A DNA stretch of 64,000 nt from Bolinopsis microptera (lineage: Eukaryota; Ctenophora; Tentaculata; Lobata; Bolinopsidae), in assembly GCF_026151205.1 (NCBI RefSeq), contig NC_087080.1, positions 9,265,720 through 9,329,719 of the forward strand. The letters run 5' to 3'. The notes beneath the pieces are model-generated. The model saw only the letters and a program-made list of their open reading frames with translations. It was not told where the DNA came from and searched no databases. Shown here piece by piece: positions 37,913 through 49,920 of the stretch (position 1 is the first letter of the stretch; the number at the start of each line of letters is the position of its first letter). The translations under genes and the position numbers were made by a program.

Positions 37913-40900
37913 CGGCAAATTTCCGAACAACTCAAGTTTTTCATGGTTTCAGACAGGTGATGATGGGTATTCTATTTTCATGGCATTTTTAAAAGTTCAA
38001 AAAACGCCTTTAAAATAATTAACGGGCCCTATCTTCATATTCTAATAGTACGGGCGCCAGATGAACGTCGCATGTCATTTAAAAGATACTCCTACATTAC
38101 AAGTTTCTAAATTTGTGCTCAAAACCAGGCGAGAATATCTCCCATGACCTAATGGAGTGCTGCCAAGAGAAAATCTTTAATGGTCTGGGGGAATCCTTAA
38201 TTCATTAAGTCATATTCCTATTTGGATTTTTAAACATAACCTCCCACGTAATTTCTGACAAAAGAGACCTGTCCAAGGTGTATTTAAGGGACTAGTGGTG
38301 GTCATAGTATCTCAGATCCAGCCCACCACTTTTGATCATATATTAAAATTGAATTGGCTTTCATTTGGTTTGGAATCGTCGCTTTCAACCCTAAATAATT
38401 GAATGTTCGATTGAATGAATAATTGAACATTTATCGTCGAAGGTATTTTCTGTGCCGTTAGTTCTGCTATTTATGATTCTAGACCCGCAATTACCACACG
38501 AGGCTACAAGTACGAACCGTCTTTAATCACTTTTGGAATTGGGAGACGCGCCCTGAACTGTACCCTCAAGTCTCAGTACTCTCTATACTCTACTCAGTAC
38601 AGAGTATTTAACGGGTATAAAGGATATAGACTGTGGAATGTACACACTTGTACAGGATATTCTCTCGGAGAGTATGATAACTTCATACCACCAATGGCTT
38701 CTCACTCTTGATTTTATTTCCTGGAAGTTCCCTCGTAGAACCATTTACTCCCACTTCTCACTCTTTACTTCCTGGAACTTTGAAGTTCCAAGGTGGAACC
38801 ATATATATAAATATGAACTTCTGAACTCAGAGTTCAAGACGCACTGATAAACCTGTAGCTTCCTCTTGGTTGACTGTACAGCGTACTGGGCACAATTCTT
38901 TTATTTGTAAGAAGGGTAGCACTGATCGTAGCTAAGGCTTTATTTCGAAATTTTGATTTAAATGTCACATTAGCCAATTTGTTCTGACACACGAATAGCG
39001 ATCTTTATTGTTTAGTATATGATCACATATTGATCTAATGATCAATTATATCAATATATGATGATTCAACGGTGTTATAGATTAACTTTAAGATAATTAA
39101 CTTATTTTAATAACTAACATAACGTAAGCAATTGCTTCTGCCTTAGTAATCGACTAGTTTAGACGTTATGTGCTGAAACTCATCACTCTTAAATTTATCA
39201 GTTGCTTTAATTTGCTATTTTTAACTAAGGCGTTGATTGCTAGAATTTTATCCTGTCATCAGATTAGGTTAGGTTATTTATTATTATTATGTTATTTTAC
39301 AACATTCTACTCGAGTGTCCATGTTGCAGTTATTTTGCAGCCTCTAATTCTGAATGTTACCAATTATAGAAAGTAATAAGATCAAGATATGTTTGATCTA
39401 AAGTCTGTAGTCCTGCACGTACGCACAAATATCTAACATATTCGGGCGACTAATAACTTTTTTGTAGAAATTCCGAAGGCTTTGATTTTTGTACAGCTTC
39501 CATAAAACTAAAAATATAAGTGCAATAAGGCGACCGTCGATGATAGTAATAAATTTAAAGATTAGTTCACTGCATAATCGCATACGTTAAATTCCGGATA
39601 CAAACTCAACTAATTTTGTTTGTTTTTTCCGTTACTCTTATATTTACAAGTGACGTCTCGCCGGAAAAAAGCCTAAACAATTACAATCCCTCATAATGTA
39701 TGTAATTGCGAGTAACGGACAGGGCACACGCTCGCCACTACTCACAGCACGCAGCAGGTACCACGCCACAACTCCCTCTGTGTTATACGGAATCTGTGAA
39801 CCCCGTACTTCAGGGTTTACGGGGGATTCCTCACTGCAGTTCGGGGTCTTCCCTCGCTGAAGGAAGTCCCTGACAAATGCACGGTAGATATATTCTGATT
39901 GTGCAAGTGTACATGATAGTGCAGCAGCAGCAGAGTGCTGACGTTAGTGACTTAGTGAGTAGTGGCAGTGATGACACTGACACGTAGTGGGTGCTTGTTA
40001 ACGTAGAGATGTCCTACCTGATAACACTACAACGTCACTTTGTCGGGTTGTTACTTCCCTTATAATAGCCTGTCTGCATGCTGAAATCATTGTGCATTGA
40101 GGTGACTTTGCCTTGTTGACTAGGTTTAGAGACTTGGTTGTTTGCTTACTTTTCCCCGAACAGTAACATCACTTTTCCCCAGTAACATCATTGGTTTACG
40201 TTGTGTTGTCATGTCTATGCAGGGTCTAACTTTCTATTAATTTGGCTACTTTTAAATTTATCAATTTGCCATCTAAGGTAATACTTTATAATCATCGCTA
40301 TTCGTGCCAGTCGCGGTGCGGCCTACCATAATAATGATAAAGTCCTAGAACTATTTCATCTAGAACTATTACTTCGTCCCGAATGTAGAACTTATGATCC
40401 CAGGATGGCTCACAGCATAGAGTTAAGGTCTTCCGATAAGAATTGTGTTATCTATAGCTAATTCAGTTGGTCATATTAATATTATGTCCTTTAGAACAGT
40501 CACCTGCTCCTCTACTATTGCATCTTATTCGAATATAGATATTTCATGAAGTGGTTTTATTCTTAGCTTAAATCACAGCTACTTTAAGTTGAATCACCTT
40601 TAAGACCCCATCATCTCTGATGTCAATCCTCCATCATCATTGATGTAGCTCCCCATTATTTCATCACCATCTAGATTAGTCCCCCTAATTAGATGACTTT
40701 AATATGTTCACTATAATATCTCCTTGTTTCACATAAACCTTTACATGCTAACTAAAGACCCTATCGTAGCGACGAGACACCTTTGGGTCCCTCCTACAGT
40801 CCCCCCTACCAGGATCTCTTTTAGCCATTACGTAGTCGCTGCGTAGTCCGTATCTCTCGTTATTTGGGATGAGACATTCGAATTTACGGGCTTTACGATA

Positions 40901-41764
40901 GCAATCGTTTACCGATAGGCTCGATATGACGCGGTAATTGATCATTGATATTGTGAAGCGGATATCCAGAAAATCGTGGGCCTTGTTATGATATCCGTGA
41001 CGTTGAAATCTAATTAAGATGACGCAGGGGGGAGGTCAGGTATATGAGCGTTTGTTTTTCATTACACCCTTTATTCTTAAATTAATTAGAGCCCCGGTCC
41101 GTTCTTTATAAATGGATCGATGGTGTTGATAGGCTCATATTGCAGATTGTGCTGAATCATTTGGAGTTTGCCGCTTCTTCGACTTGAACCTTGACATTTC
41201 TATTATTCGAATCATTCGATTTATTAGTAAATTCTTTCTATATTGGAAACTACATGATACAACATTATGGTTTCATGATACAACACATATTTGCTGTGCT
41301 TTTCTGATAGAACTATGTCGCTGCAGCTTCATTTTTGTTAGCTGAAACTAAGATTTACCTGGCTTGGCATGAACTGTTTTGTGCAACTTATATTTTTAGA
41401 ACAAAATCCTTTTGTAGTGATATGATCCTGCATTTTTAGGTAGTAAATCTTAAATTTGCGATTTTCAAGGAAACTTTTAAGTAAAATATCGCAGTTTTCA
41501 GTCCTTGTTACCGTACGTCATGCATGAGGACAGCTCCAAGTTTATTGTCATAACATGAGATCACTTCAGAAAATCTATTTAGTGAGCAATCATCGAAATA
41601 GAATAGATCACATGAAAGATTTGTCACCAAGCCAGATTAATTACTTCATTTAGTCACGATTACTTCTCTCGAACTTCGACCAAAAGTCATCGTCATTGAT
41701 ATATATATATCTTATTCTTATTATTTGATTTCACATACCATTAAAATGCAATTCTTGTTTCAAA

Positions 41765-41788
41765 TATCTAAACTTTATTTCCTCCAGG
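41765..41788 (+). promoter_or_regulatory. 3' splice site just before the MMP start codon
   Basis: A pyrimidine-rich tract ending in TTTCCTCCAG precedes GATGAAC. This suggests that the 5' UTR contains an intron and that the promoter lies further upstream. Confidence 0.55.
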
Positions 41789-43870
41789 ATGAACTCATCA
41801 CTGATACTATCGCTAATATTCCTGGCCCTGGTCGGCTCCCAAGAAACTCATGACTCCCAGTTTTCGGATGTGGACTTCTTCAAAACATTCGGCTACATTG
41901 ACGCTAGTGACGCTATTGACTCTCAAGATTCAGGAGCAGGCGACTCTGGCAACCTTATATTCGTCCCTTCCCAAGCAATCTCCGACTTCCAGCAATACTA
42001 CGGACTTCCAGTGACTGGTGTTATGGATGATGCAACTAGGGCTGCAATGAATACGCCTCGTTGTGGAGTACCTGATAAAGATAATGTCAACGAGATTGCC
42101 GGACAAGGACATGAAGATGAGGAAGATTTGGAAGATGAGGGGCCTGAACCACTTTTGAGCAGTGCTATAAAGAAGAAGAAAAGAAACAGGAATAGGAAGA
42201 GCAAAAAGAGAAGGTCTAAAAGATACGTGACTTCTGCCACAAAATGGAGATCAACCAAACTTTCCTACAGATTCCTGAACTACACCGCAGATATCCCCGA
42301 GGTTCTCACCAGATCTGCCTTCAGAGAGGCCTTCAGCATGTGGGAAGAGGTGTCTGCCCTTCAGTTCTACGAGGAAACTAACTCTAACATTGGAGCTGAT
42401 ATCGACATAGCCTACATATCAGGACTTCATGAAGATAAGAGTGCTTTCAACTCACTGGTCCTGGCCCACGCTTTCTTCCCCAGGGTCGGCTGGCTGCACA
42501 TGAACGACCTACAAAGATGGAACTACAACAGCGTACAAGGTACAGACACCGTGTTTGTTGCTGTCCACGAGCTGGGACACATTATGGGACTCAGACACTC
42601 GAAGAGGAACACAATAATGCACGCCTCCTACCCTGGTTACTCCCCTAACATTAAGTTATCAGATGATGATATCAAGGGCATCCAGTCCCTGTATGGACCC
42701 AATCCTTGCTTTCCTAGTAATCCTTGCAAGCATGGAGGAGCTTGCCGAAAAAGCCCGCTTGGAGGAGTGGGATTCGTGTGCTCATGTACCTCTGGATACA
42801 AGGGAGCCAAGTGCCAGAGCAAGATGGATGAAGTCATGACCCGGAAATGCCGATCAATCAACATTCCTAACGGTTTTGCAACCCCAGAAGGAAGACTCGG
42901 ACCAAACCAAGTGGCCCGCATGTTCTGTAACGAAGGCTACGAGCTGGTAGGAGCTTCACAGTTCCTCTGTACCCACAGAGGCTTCTACACTCCCTCCACA
43001 GTCAACACTCAGTGCAGACGTAGGATCCTTTGTCCTGCTGTGGTCCTTAATAACGGAGTGGTATACCCGAAGAGACCAGTTGAAGCCGAGACGGTCGTGT
43101 CCTTCTCTTGTAATGACGACTACCAGCTCTCCGGATCCAGGTCCATGAAGTGCAGAAATGACGGAACCTACGACAGGACATCACCTAACTGTGAGAAGAT
43201 TGTTGAAGAGGAAGATGAGATAGATGACCTGGAGACAGGATGCCCAGTGAGCTTTGATGCTGTTTCCAGTAGAACCACAAGAGACAGCATGATCTTCGCT
43301 TTCAAAGGTACAAGATACTGGATCTACAGGAGAGGAGAGACCGGTGCTCCCAAGTCTCACTGGAGGAGTGGAGCTCAGCTCTCCAATGGGTTCGAGAACA
43401 TCCCCGCACACTTGGACGCTGCTTTCTCCTACACAGACCCTGACACTAGAGACAGGTTTATCTGCTTCGTCAAGTGGCCCCAGGTCTATTTCTGGGACAT
43501 AGTAAAGCGTGATATCTCGAGGGTAGCTGACTTCCAGACCACCTTCAACATCCCCGGGGGGCTCCAAGTCACTGCCGCTCACAGATGGGACGAGAACACT
43601 ATCTACTTCTTCGTTCCCTTCGGATTCTACATCTACGACATCAAACAGAAAACCTACGACCCACCAAACTTCCAGCCCATGACCACCTTCCGAGGAATGG
43701 GACCTAGAGTAACAGCTACAGCGGTTTCTAAATCCTTCTACTCGGACGTCTTCAACATCTTTGTGGGAGATGAAGTTTACCAGATAAGAAAATCTGATAA
43801 GCAAGTGCTGAGGAACAATCCCCACGAAATAAAGAGTGTGTGGAGGTACGGACTTAATGGCTGCACGTAA
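41789..43870 (+). CDS. Secreted matrix metalloproteinase with EGF and two CCP domains
   Basis: A complete 693-residue protein with no intron in its CDS. Signal peptide about 1-18. Peptidoglycan-binding-like propeptide with cysteine switch PRCGVPD (90-96). An acidic then very basic stretch ends in a furin-like RRSKR (141-145). The catalytic domain has the zinc motif HELGHIMGLRH (260-270) and a Met-turn at 277. It continues with an EGF-like domain (about 307-342), two CCP/sushi domains (about 354-409 and 415-468), and a hemopexin-like domain bounded by Cys 485 and Cys 692. All catalytic residues are present, so an active secreted zinc endopeptidase that cleaves matrix proteins is expected. Vertebrate MMPs have catalytic plus hemopexin domains; EGF-CCP-CCP between them is not the usual layout. 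The ATG directly follows a good 3' splice site (TTTATTTCCTCCAG), implying an upstream noncoding exon. Confidence 0.95.
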   Translation: MNSSLILSLIFLALVGSQETHDSQFSDVDFFKTFGYIDASDAIDSQDSGAGDSGNLIFVPSQAISDFQQYYGLPVTGVMDDATRAAMNTPRCGVPDKDNVNEIAGQGHEDEEDLEDEGPEPLLSSAIKKKKRNRNRKSKKRRSKRYVTSATKWRSTKLSYRFLNYTADIPEVLTRSAFREAFSMWEEVSALQFYEETNSNIGADIDIAYISGLHEDKSAFNSLVLAHAFFPRVGWLHMNDLQRWNYNSVQGTDTVFVAVHELGHIMGLRHSKRNTIMHASYPGYSPNIKLSDDDIKGIQSLYGPNPCFPSNPCKHGGACRKSPLGGVGFVCSCTSGYKGAKCQSKMDEVMTRKCRSINIPNGFATPEGRLGPNQVARMFCNEGYELVGASQFLCTHRGFYTPSTVNTQCRRRILCPAVVLNNGVVYPKRPVEAETVVSFSCNDDYQLSGSRSMKCRNDGTYDRTSPNCEKIVEEEDEIDDLETGCPVSFDAVSSRTTRDSMIFAFKGTRYWIYRRGETGAPKSHWRSGAQLSNGFENIPAHLDAAFSYTDPDTRDRFICFVKWPQVYFWDIVKRDISRVADFQTTFNIPGGLQVTAAHRWDENTIYFFVPFGFYIYDIKQKTYDPPNFQPMTTFRGMGPRVTATAVSKSFYSDVFNIFVGDEVYQIRKSDKQVLRNNPHEIKSVWRYGLNGCT

Positions 43871-44481
43871 AGTTATTTCAGATTTAAACTTTTCTTAAGC
43901 ATGGGTACTTTTGTTTATTTATTACCTTTTGATGACATGCTGCTCGACGGGTTATAATAACGATTATTATGATCCTAAGTAAAGACTAAATCTCATGAAT
44001 TATGATTAATTACAATTAATTATAAATTTTAATTTGTACTTAATGGGAATGATAACTTTACTTGATTTTCTGACTATTTAATAAACGTTTTATACGGTAA
44101 TGTTTTTTTACGATTGAAGCCTACTTTAATAGGTTACGCTAATTTAACATCTATTTGATACTGGTATTTATTGACTGTATGATATCAGTAATCAGTATTT
44201 TAATGAATTCTGAATACTCGGAATATTTTAAATATTTTGATGAATTGACTGACCTGAAACGAAATGACTGGTGAGTCGACTTGTGAATATTGTAAACGAT
44301 TTCACGATAAGTGATTTTAATTTCATATCAAATTATTTTTGTTTCACTGGTACTTAATATCTAAAAACGAATCGAAAACAAATAAATGCTAGAAAATATT
44401 TGATGATCTGTGGTGAAACTTAATCTCATAAAAATAGAGCTGAAATAAAAATGGAAACAAAAATAAAAATGTAAAACTCAC
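43871..44481. other. 3' UTR of the MMP gene and convergent gap
   Basis: AT-rich sequence holding the MMP poly(A) signal. The minus-strand gene approaches from the right, so the two transcripts converge here. Nothing else was recognised. Confidence 0.6.
44080..44085 (+). terminator. Polyadenylation signal AATAAA of the MMP gene
   Basis: A canonical AATAAA about 210 bases after the MMP stop codon, in AT-rich 3' sequence. It is the first clear canonical signal downstream. Confidence 0.6.
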
Positions 44482-44588
44482 TCGATAATTTCGGGATAAG
44501 TGTCGTCAGAAGTACAACCACTCTGAGGGTTGCATTGACAGAAGTCCCGGTAGCAGTCTTGTAGGTACGCGGGTATCATGGGCAAAAC
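44482..44588 (-). CDS. Exon t: C8 module 2, second half (incomplete)
   Basis: A 107-nt exon entering in phase 0, encoding YLQDCYRDFCQCNPQSGC, four of the five Cys expected for a C8 second half. It is followed by GTGAGT, a good donor (phase 2). The frame read through hits TGA at 44478-44480 immediately. Either the module continues in an exon I could not find, or this tract ends with a truncated C8. Confidence 0.75.
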
Positions 44589-44725
44589 CTGTAAGATGGC
44601 ATATCACGAGTCAGTATACTATAATCAAAGCTAATAAAATGTTTTTAATTTATTTAATAATAACAAGTCACGAAGGAGAAATAATTAAACGTGCTGTCAA
44701 ACGTAACAATTAATGATAAACCGAC

Positions 44726-47700
44726 CTGCTCACACTTGACGAACTGATTCAGCGCAGACACAGCAGCATTGCACTGCACCACAGCCTGAACAGCGTGGGT
44801 CTGGTTACCTTCACAGTACGATACAATCCCTTCAGTGGTCTGGAATGAGGGTACCGTGGTGATGTCTGGGGCCTTGTCAGTGATTTCAGGTTCATCTGAT
44901 TTGCTGGTAGTTTCATCGGAACTTTCAGAATCAGTTGGTCCTTCATCAGTTCTCTGAGAATCAGTTGGTTCTTCATCAGTTCTTTGAGAATCAGTTGGCC
45001 TTCCATCGGATTTTGGAGATTTGCTCGTCGTCTCTTGGGAACTTTCAGAATCAGTTGGCTTCTCGTCAGTTCTCTGAGAATCAGTAAGCCTTTCATCAGT
45101 TCTTTGAGAATCAGTTGGCCTTCCATCAGATTTTGGAGATTTGCTCGACGTCTCTTCGGAACTTTTAGAATCAGTTGGCTTCTCGTCAGTTCTCTGGGAA
45201 TCAGTTCGTCCTTCATCAGTTCTTTCAGAATCAGTTGGCCTTCCATCGGATTTTGGGGATTTGCTCATCGTCTCTTCGGAACTTTCAGAATCAGTTGGCT
45301 TCTCGTCAGTTCTCTGAGAATCAGTTCGTCCTTCATCAGTTCTTTGAGAATCAGTTGGTCTTCCATCGGATTTTGGGGATTTGCTCATCGTCTCATCGGA
45401 ACTTTCAGAATCAGTTGGTCCTTCATCTGTTCTTTGAGATTCAGTTGGTCCTTCATCAGTTCTTTGAGAATCAGTTGGCCTTCCATCGGAGTTTGGAGAT
45501 TTGCTCGTCGTCTCTTCGGAACTTTCAGAATCAGTTGGCTTCGAATCAGTTCTCTGAGAATCAGTTCGTCCTTCATCAGTTCTTTGAGAATCAGTTGGCC
45601 TTCCATCGGATTTTGGGGATTTGCTCATCGTCTCTTCGGAACTTTCAGAATCAGTTGGCTTCTCGTCAGTTCTATGAGAATCAGTTGGTCCTTCATCAGT
45701 TCTCTGAGAATCAGTTGGTTCTTCATCAGTTCTTTGAGAATCAGTTGGCCTTCCATCGGATTTTGGAGATTTGCTCGTCGTCTCTTGGGAACTTTCAGAA
45801 TCAGTTGGCTTCTCGTCAGTTCTCTGAGAATCAGTAAGCCTTTCATCAGTTCTTTGAGAATCAGTTGGCCTTCCATCAGATTTTGGAGATTTGCTCGACG
45901 TCTCTTCGGAACTTTCAGAATCAGTTGGCTTCTCGTCAGTTCTCTGGGAATCAGTTCGTCCTTCATCAGTTCTTTCAGAATCAGTTGGCCTTCCATCGGA
46001 TTTTGGGGATTTGCTCATCGTCTCTTCGGAACTTTCAGAATCAGTTGGCTTCTCGTCAGTTCTCTGAGAATCAGTTCGTCCTTCATCAGTTCTTTGAGAA
46101 TCAGTTGGTCTTCCATCGGATTTTGGGGATTTGCTCATCGTCTCATCGGAACTTTCAGAATCAGTTGGTCCTTCATCTGTTCTTTGAGATTCAGTTGGTC
46201 CTTCATCAGTTCTTTGAGAATCAGTTGGCCTTCCATTGGATTTTGGAGATTTGCTCGTCGTCTCTTCGGAACTTTCAGAATCAGTTGGCTTCGAATCAGT
46301 TCTCTGAGAATCAGTTCGTCCTTCATCAGTTCTTTGAGAATCAGTTGGCCTTCCATCGGATTTTGGGGATTTGCTCATCGTCTCTTCGGAACTTTGAGAA
46401 TCAGTTGGCTTCTCGTCAGTTCTCTGAGAATCAGTTGGTCCTTCATCAGTTCTCTGAGAATCAGTTGGTTCTTCATCAGTTCTTTGAGAATCAGTTGGCC
46501 TTCCATCGGATTTTGGAGATTTGCTCGTCGTCTCTTTGGAACTTTCAGAATCAGTTGGCTTCTCGTCAGTTCTCTGAGAATCAGTAAGCCTTTCATCAGT
46601 TCTTTGAGAATCAGTTGGCCTTCCATCAGATTTTGGAGATTTGCTCGACGTCTCTTCGGAACTTTCAGAATCAGTTGGCTTCTCGTCAGTTCTCTGGGAA
46701 TCAGTTCGTCCTTCATCAGTTCTTTGAGAATCAGTTGGTCTTCCATCGGATTTTGGGGATTTGCTCATCGTCTCATCGGAACTTTCAGAATCAGTTGGTC
46801 CTTCATCTGTTCTTTGAGAGTCAGTTGGTCCTTTATCAGTTCTTTGAGAATCAGTTGGCCTTTCATCGGATTTTGGAGATTTGCTCGTCGTCTCTTCGGA
46901 ACTTTCAGAATCAGTTGGCTTCGAATCAGTTCTCTGAGAATCAGTTTGTCCTTCATCAGTTCGTTCAGAATCAGTTGGCCTTCCATCAGATTTTGGAGAT
47001 TTGCTCGACGTCTCTTCGGAACTTTCAGAGTCAGTTGGCTTCTCGTCAGTTCTCTGAGAATCAGTTGGTCTTCTGTCAGTCTTTGGAGATTTTCTCGTTA
47101 ACTCTTCGGTAGTATCAGAATCAGTTACCCTTTCATCAGTTCTTTGAGAATCAGTTGGCTTTCCATCAGATTTTGGAGATTTGCTCGACGTCTCTTCGGA
47201 ACTTTCAGAATCAGTTGGCTTCTCGTCAGTTCTCTGAGAATTAGTTGGTCCTTCATCAGTTTTCTGAGATTGAGTTAACCTTTCATCAGTTCTCTGAAAA
47301 TCAGTTGGTCCTTCGTCAGTTCTTTGAGAATTAGTTAGCCTTTCATCAGTTCTTTGAGAATCAGTTGGCCTTCCATCGGATTTTGGATATTTGCTCGTCG
47401 TCTCTTCGGAACTTTCAGAATCAGTTGGCTTCTCATCAGTTCTTTGAGAATCAGTTTGCCTTCCATCAGTTTTCTGAGATTGAGTTAACTTTTCATCAGT
47501 TATCTGAGAATCAGTTGGTCCTTCGTCAGTTCTTTGAGAATCAGTTAGCCTTTCATCAGTTCTTTGAGAATCAGTTGGCCTTCCATCGGATTTTGGAGAT
47601 TTGCTCGACGTCTCTTCGGAACTTTGAGAATCAGTTGGCTTCTCATCATTTCTTTGAGAATCAGTTGGCCTTCCATCAGTTTTCTGAGATTGAGTTAACT

Positions 47701-49920
47701 TTTCATCAGTTCTCTGAGAATCAGTTGGTCCTTCGTCAGTTCTTTGAGAATCAGTTAGCCTTTCATCAGTTCTTTGAGAATCAGTTGGCCTTCCATCGGA
47801 TTTTGGAGATTTGCTCGACGTCTCTTCGGAACTTTCAGAATCAGTTGGCTTCTCGTCAGTTCTCCGAGAATCAGTAGGTCCTTCATCAGTTCTTTGCGAA
47901 TCAGTTGGCCTTCCATCAGATTTTGGAGATTTGCTCAACGTCTCTTCGGAATTTTCAGAATCAGTTGGCTTCTCGTCAGTTCGCTGAGAATCAGTTGGTC
48001 CTTCATCAGTTTTCTGAGATTGAGTTAACCTTGGCTTCTCGTCAGTTCTCTGAGAATCAGTAGGTCCTTCGTCAGTTTTCTGAGATTGAGTTAACCTTTT
48101 ATCAGTTCTCTGAGAATCAGTTGGTCCTTCGTCAGTTCTTTGAGAATCAGTTGGCTTCTCATCAGTTCTTTGAGAATCAGTTGGCCTTCCATCGGATTTT
48201 GGATATTTGCTCGTCGTCTCTTCGGAACTTTCAGAATCAGTTGGCTTCTCATCAGTTCTTTGAGAATCAGTTGGCCTTCCATCAGTTTTCTGAGATTGAG
48301 TTAATTTTTCATCAGTTATCTGAGGATCAGTTGGTCCTTCGTCAGTTCTTTGAGAATCAGTAAGCCTTTCATCAGTTCTTTGAGAATCAGTTGGCCTTCC
48401 ATCGGATTTTGGAGATTTGCTCGACGTCTCTTCGGAACTTTCAGAATCAGTTGGCTTCTCGTCAGTTCTCCGAGAATCAGTAGGTCCTTCATCAGTTCTT
48501 TGCGAATCAGTTGGCCTTCCATCAGATTTTGGAGATTTGCTCAACGTCTCTTCGGAATTTTCAGAATCAGTTGACTTCTCGTCAGTTCGCTGAGAATCAG
48601 TTGGTCCTTCATCAGTTTTCTGAGATTGAGTTAACCTTTCATCAGTTCTCTGAGAATCAGTTGGTCCTTCGTCAGTTTTCTGAGATTGAGTTAACCTTTC
48701 ATCAGTTCTCTGATAATCAGTTGGTCCTTCGTCAGTTCTTTGAGAATCAGTTGGCTTCTCATCAGTTCTTTGAGAATCAGTTGGCTTTCCATCAGTTTTC
48801 TGAGATTGAGTTAACCTTTCATCAGTTCTCTGAGAATCAGTTGGTCCTTCGTCAGTTCTTTGAGAATCAGTTGGCCTTTCATCAGATTTTGGAGATTTGC
48901 TCGTCGTCTCTTCGGTAATATCATAATCAGTTGGCTTCTCATCAGTTCTCTGAGAATCAGTTGGTCCTTCATCAGTTCTTTCAGAATCAGTTGGCCTTCC
49001 ATCAGATTTTGGAGATTTGCTCGACGTCTCTTCGGAACTTTCAGAATCAGTTGGCTTCTCGTCAGTTCTCTGAGAATCAGTTGGTCCTTCGTCAGTACTT
49101 TGAGAATCAGTTGGCCTTCCATCGGATTTTGGAGATTTGCTCGTCGTTTCTTCGGAACTCTCAGAATCAGTTGGTCCTTCGTCAGTTCTTTGAGAATCAG
49201 TTGGTCCTTCATCAGTTTTCTGAGATTTAGTTAACCTTTCATCAGTTCTCTGAGAATCAGTTGGCCTTCCATCGGATTTTGGAGATTTGCTCGTCGTCTC
49301 TTCGGAACTTTCAGAATCAGTTGGCTTCTCGACAGTTTTTTGAGAATCAGTTGGTCCTTCATCAGTTCTTTGAGAATCAGTTGGCCTTCCATCAGATTTT
49401 GGAGATTTGCTCGTCGTCTCTTCGGAACTTTTAGAATCAGTTGGCTTCTTGTCAGCTCTCTGAAGATCAGTTTTCTGAGATTCAGTTAACCTTTCATCAG
49501 TTCTTTGAGAAACAGTTGGCCTTCCATCGGATTTTGGAGATTTGCTCGTCGTCTCTTCGGAACTTTCAGAATCAGTGGGCTTCTCGTCAGTTCTCTGAGA
49601 ATCAGTTGGCCCTTCATCAGTTTTCTGAGAATCAGTTGGTGTTTCATCAGTTTCTTGATCTTTTCCACCAATCCCAGGATCTGTTGTTGGTGTCACTCTA
49701 CCATCTCTTGTAGGCGTGCGGGATTTTAAATCATCTTTAAATATATCAGTTGTAGTGACATCAACCCTTCTTGTGACCTCCTCTGTTGGTTCTTCAGCAA
49801 ACTCAGTTGTGGTGTAACGTTGGTTCGAACCAGTCGTTTCAGGAATGGTGGGGAAGGCTGTTCCTCGCTCAGCTGCAGCAGTTTCTGTATCTGGTGCTTC
49901 AGTTGCTCCTTCCTCGTTAT
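44726..49920 (-). CDS. Exon s: giant mucin-like exon plus C8 module 2 first half
   Basis: A 5,195-nt exon, phase 1 to phase 0, open throughout. After about 80 residues of Thr/Glu-rich sequence comes a long array of roughly ten-residue units, TDSQRTDEGP and TDSQRTDEKP, interleaved with SESSEETTSKSPKSDGRP. These are organised into a higher-order repeat of 750 bp in the distal half. The chain ends with three Cys (SYCEGNQ, VVQCNAA, VKCEQ), the first half of a C8 module, and donor GTCGGT. High Ser/Thr suits dense O-glycosylation, but Asp, Glu and Arg/Lys are also unusually frequent, so it is a polyampholyte rather than a classical PTS mucin. On the opposite strand the same repeats create long spurious open frames. 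Confidence 0.9.
44984..46990 (-). repeat. Higher-order tandem repeat in exon s, 750-bp unit
   Basis: Blocks at 45385-45606 and 45625-45996 recur 750 bp further on with only a few changes. The base unit is about 30 bp (ten codons). 750 is divisible by three. Confidence 0.88.

Larger units (their letters stand above)
36751..41764. other. Stretch between the C8 tract and the MMP gene
   Basis: Either a very large intron of the minus-strand gene or an intergenic gap. 36962-36997 and about 37100-37250 hold hairpins. 37760-37925 holds a three-copy 45-bp repeat. A CpG-richer patch at 40748-40945 has an Arg/Asp-rich minus frame of unknown status. The missing C8 half-exon should lie here or under the MMP gene, but I could not find it. 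Confidence 0.5.

Noticed and set aside
44436-44481. A 42-nt mini-intron after exon t (GTGAGT ... TTTATTTCAG)
   Set aside because: Splice words are present, but the sequence after it does not continue the C8 module and soon stops; other introns here are longer.
44984-47101. A 705-codon open frame on the plus strand (FRISWLLVSSLRIS-type repeats)
   Set aside because: It is the antisense of the exon s coding repeat. Period and frame openness follow from the repeat, and it lacks its own splice or start context.
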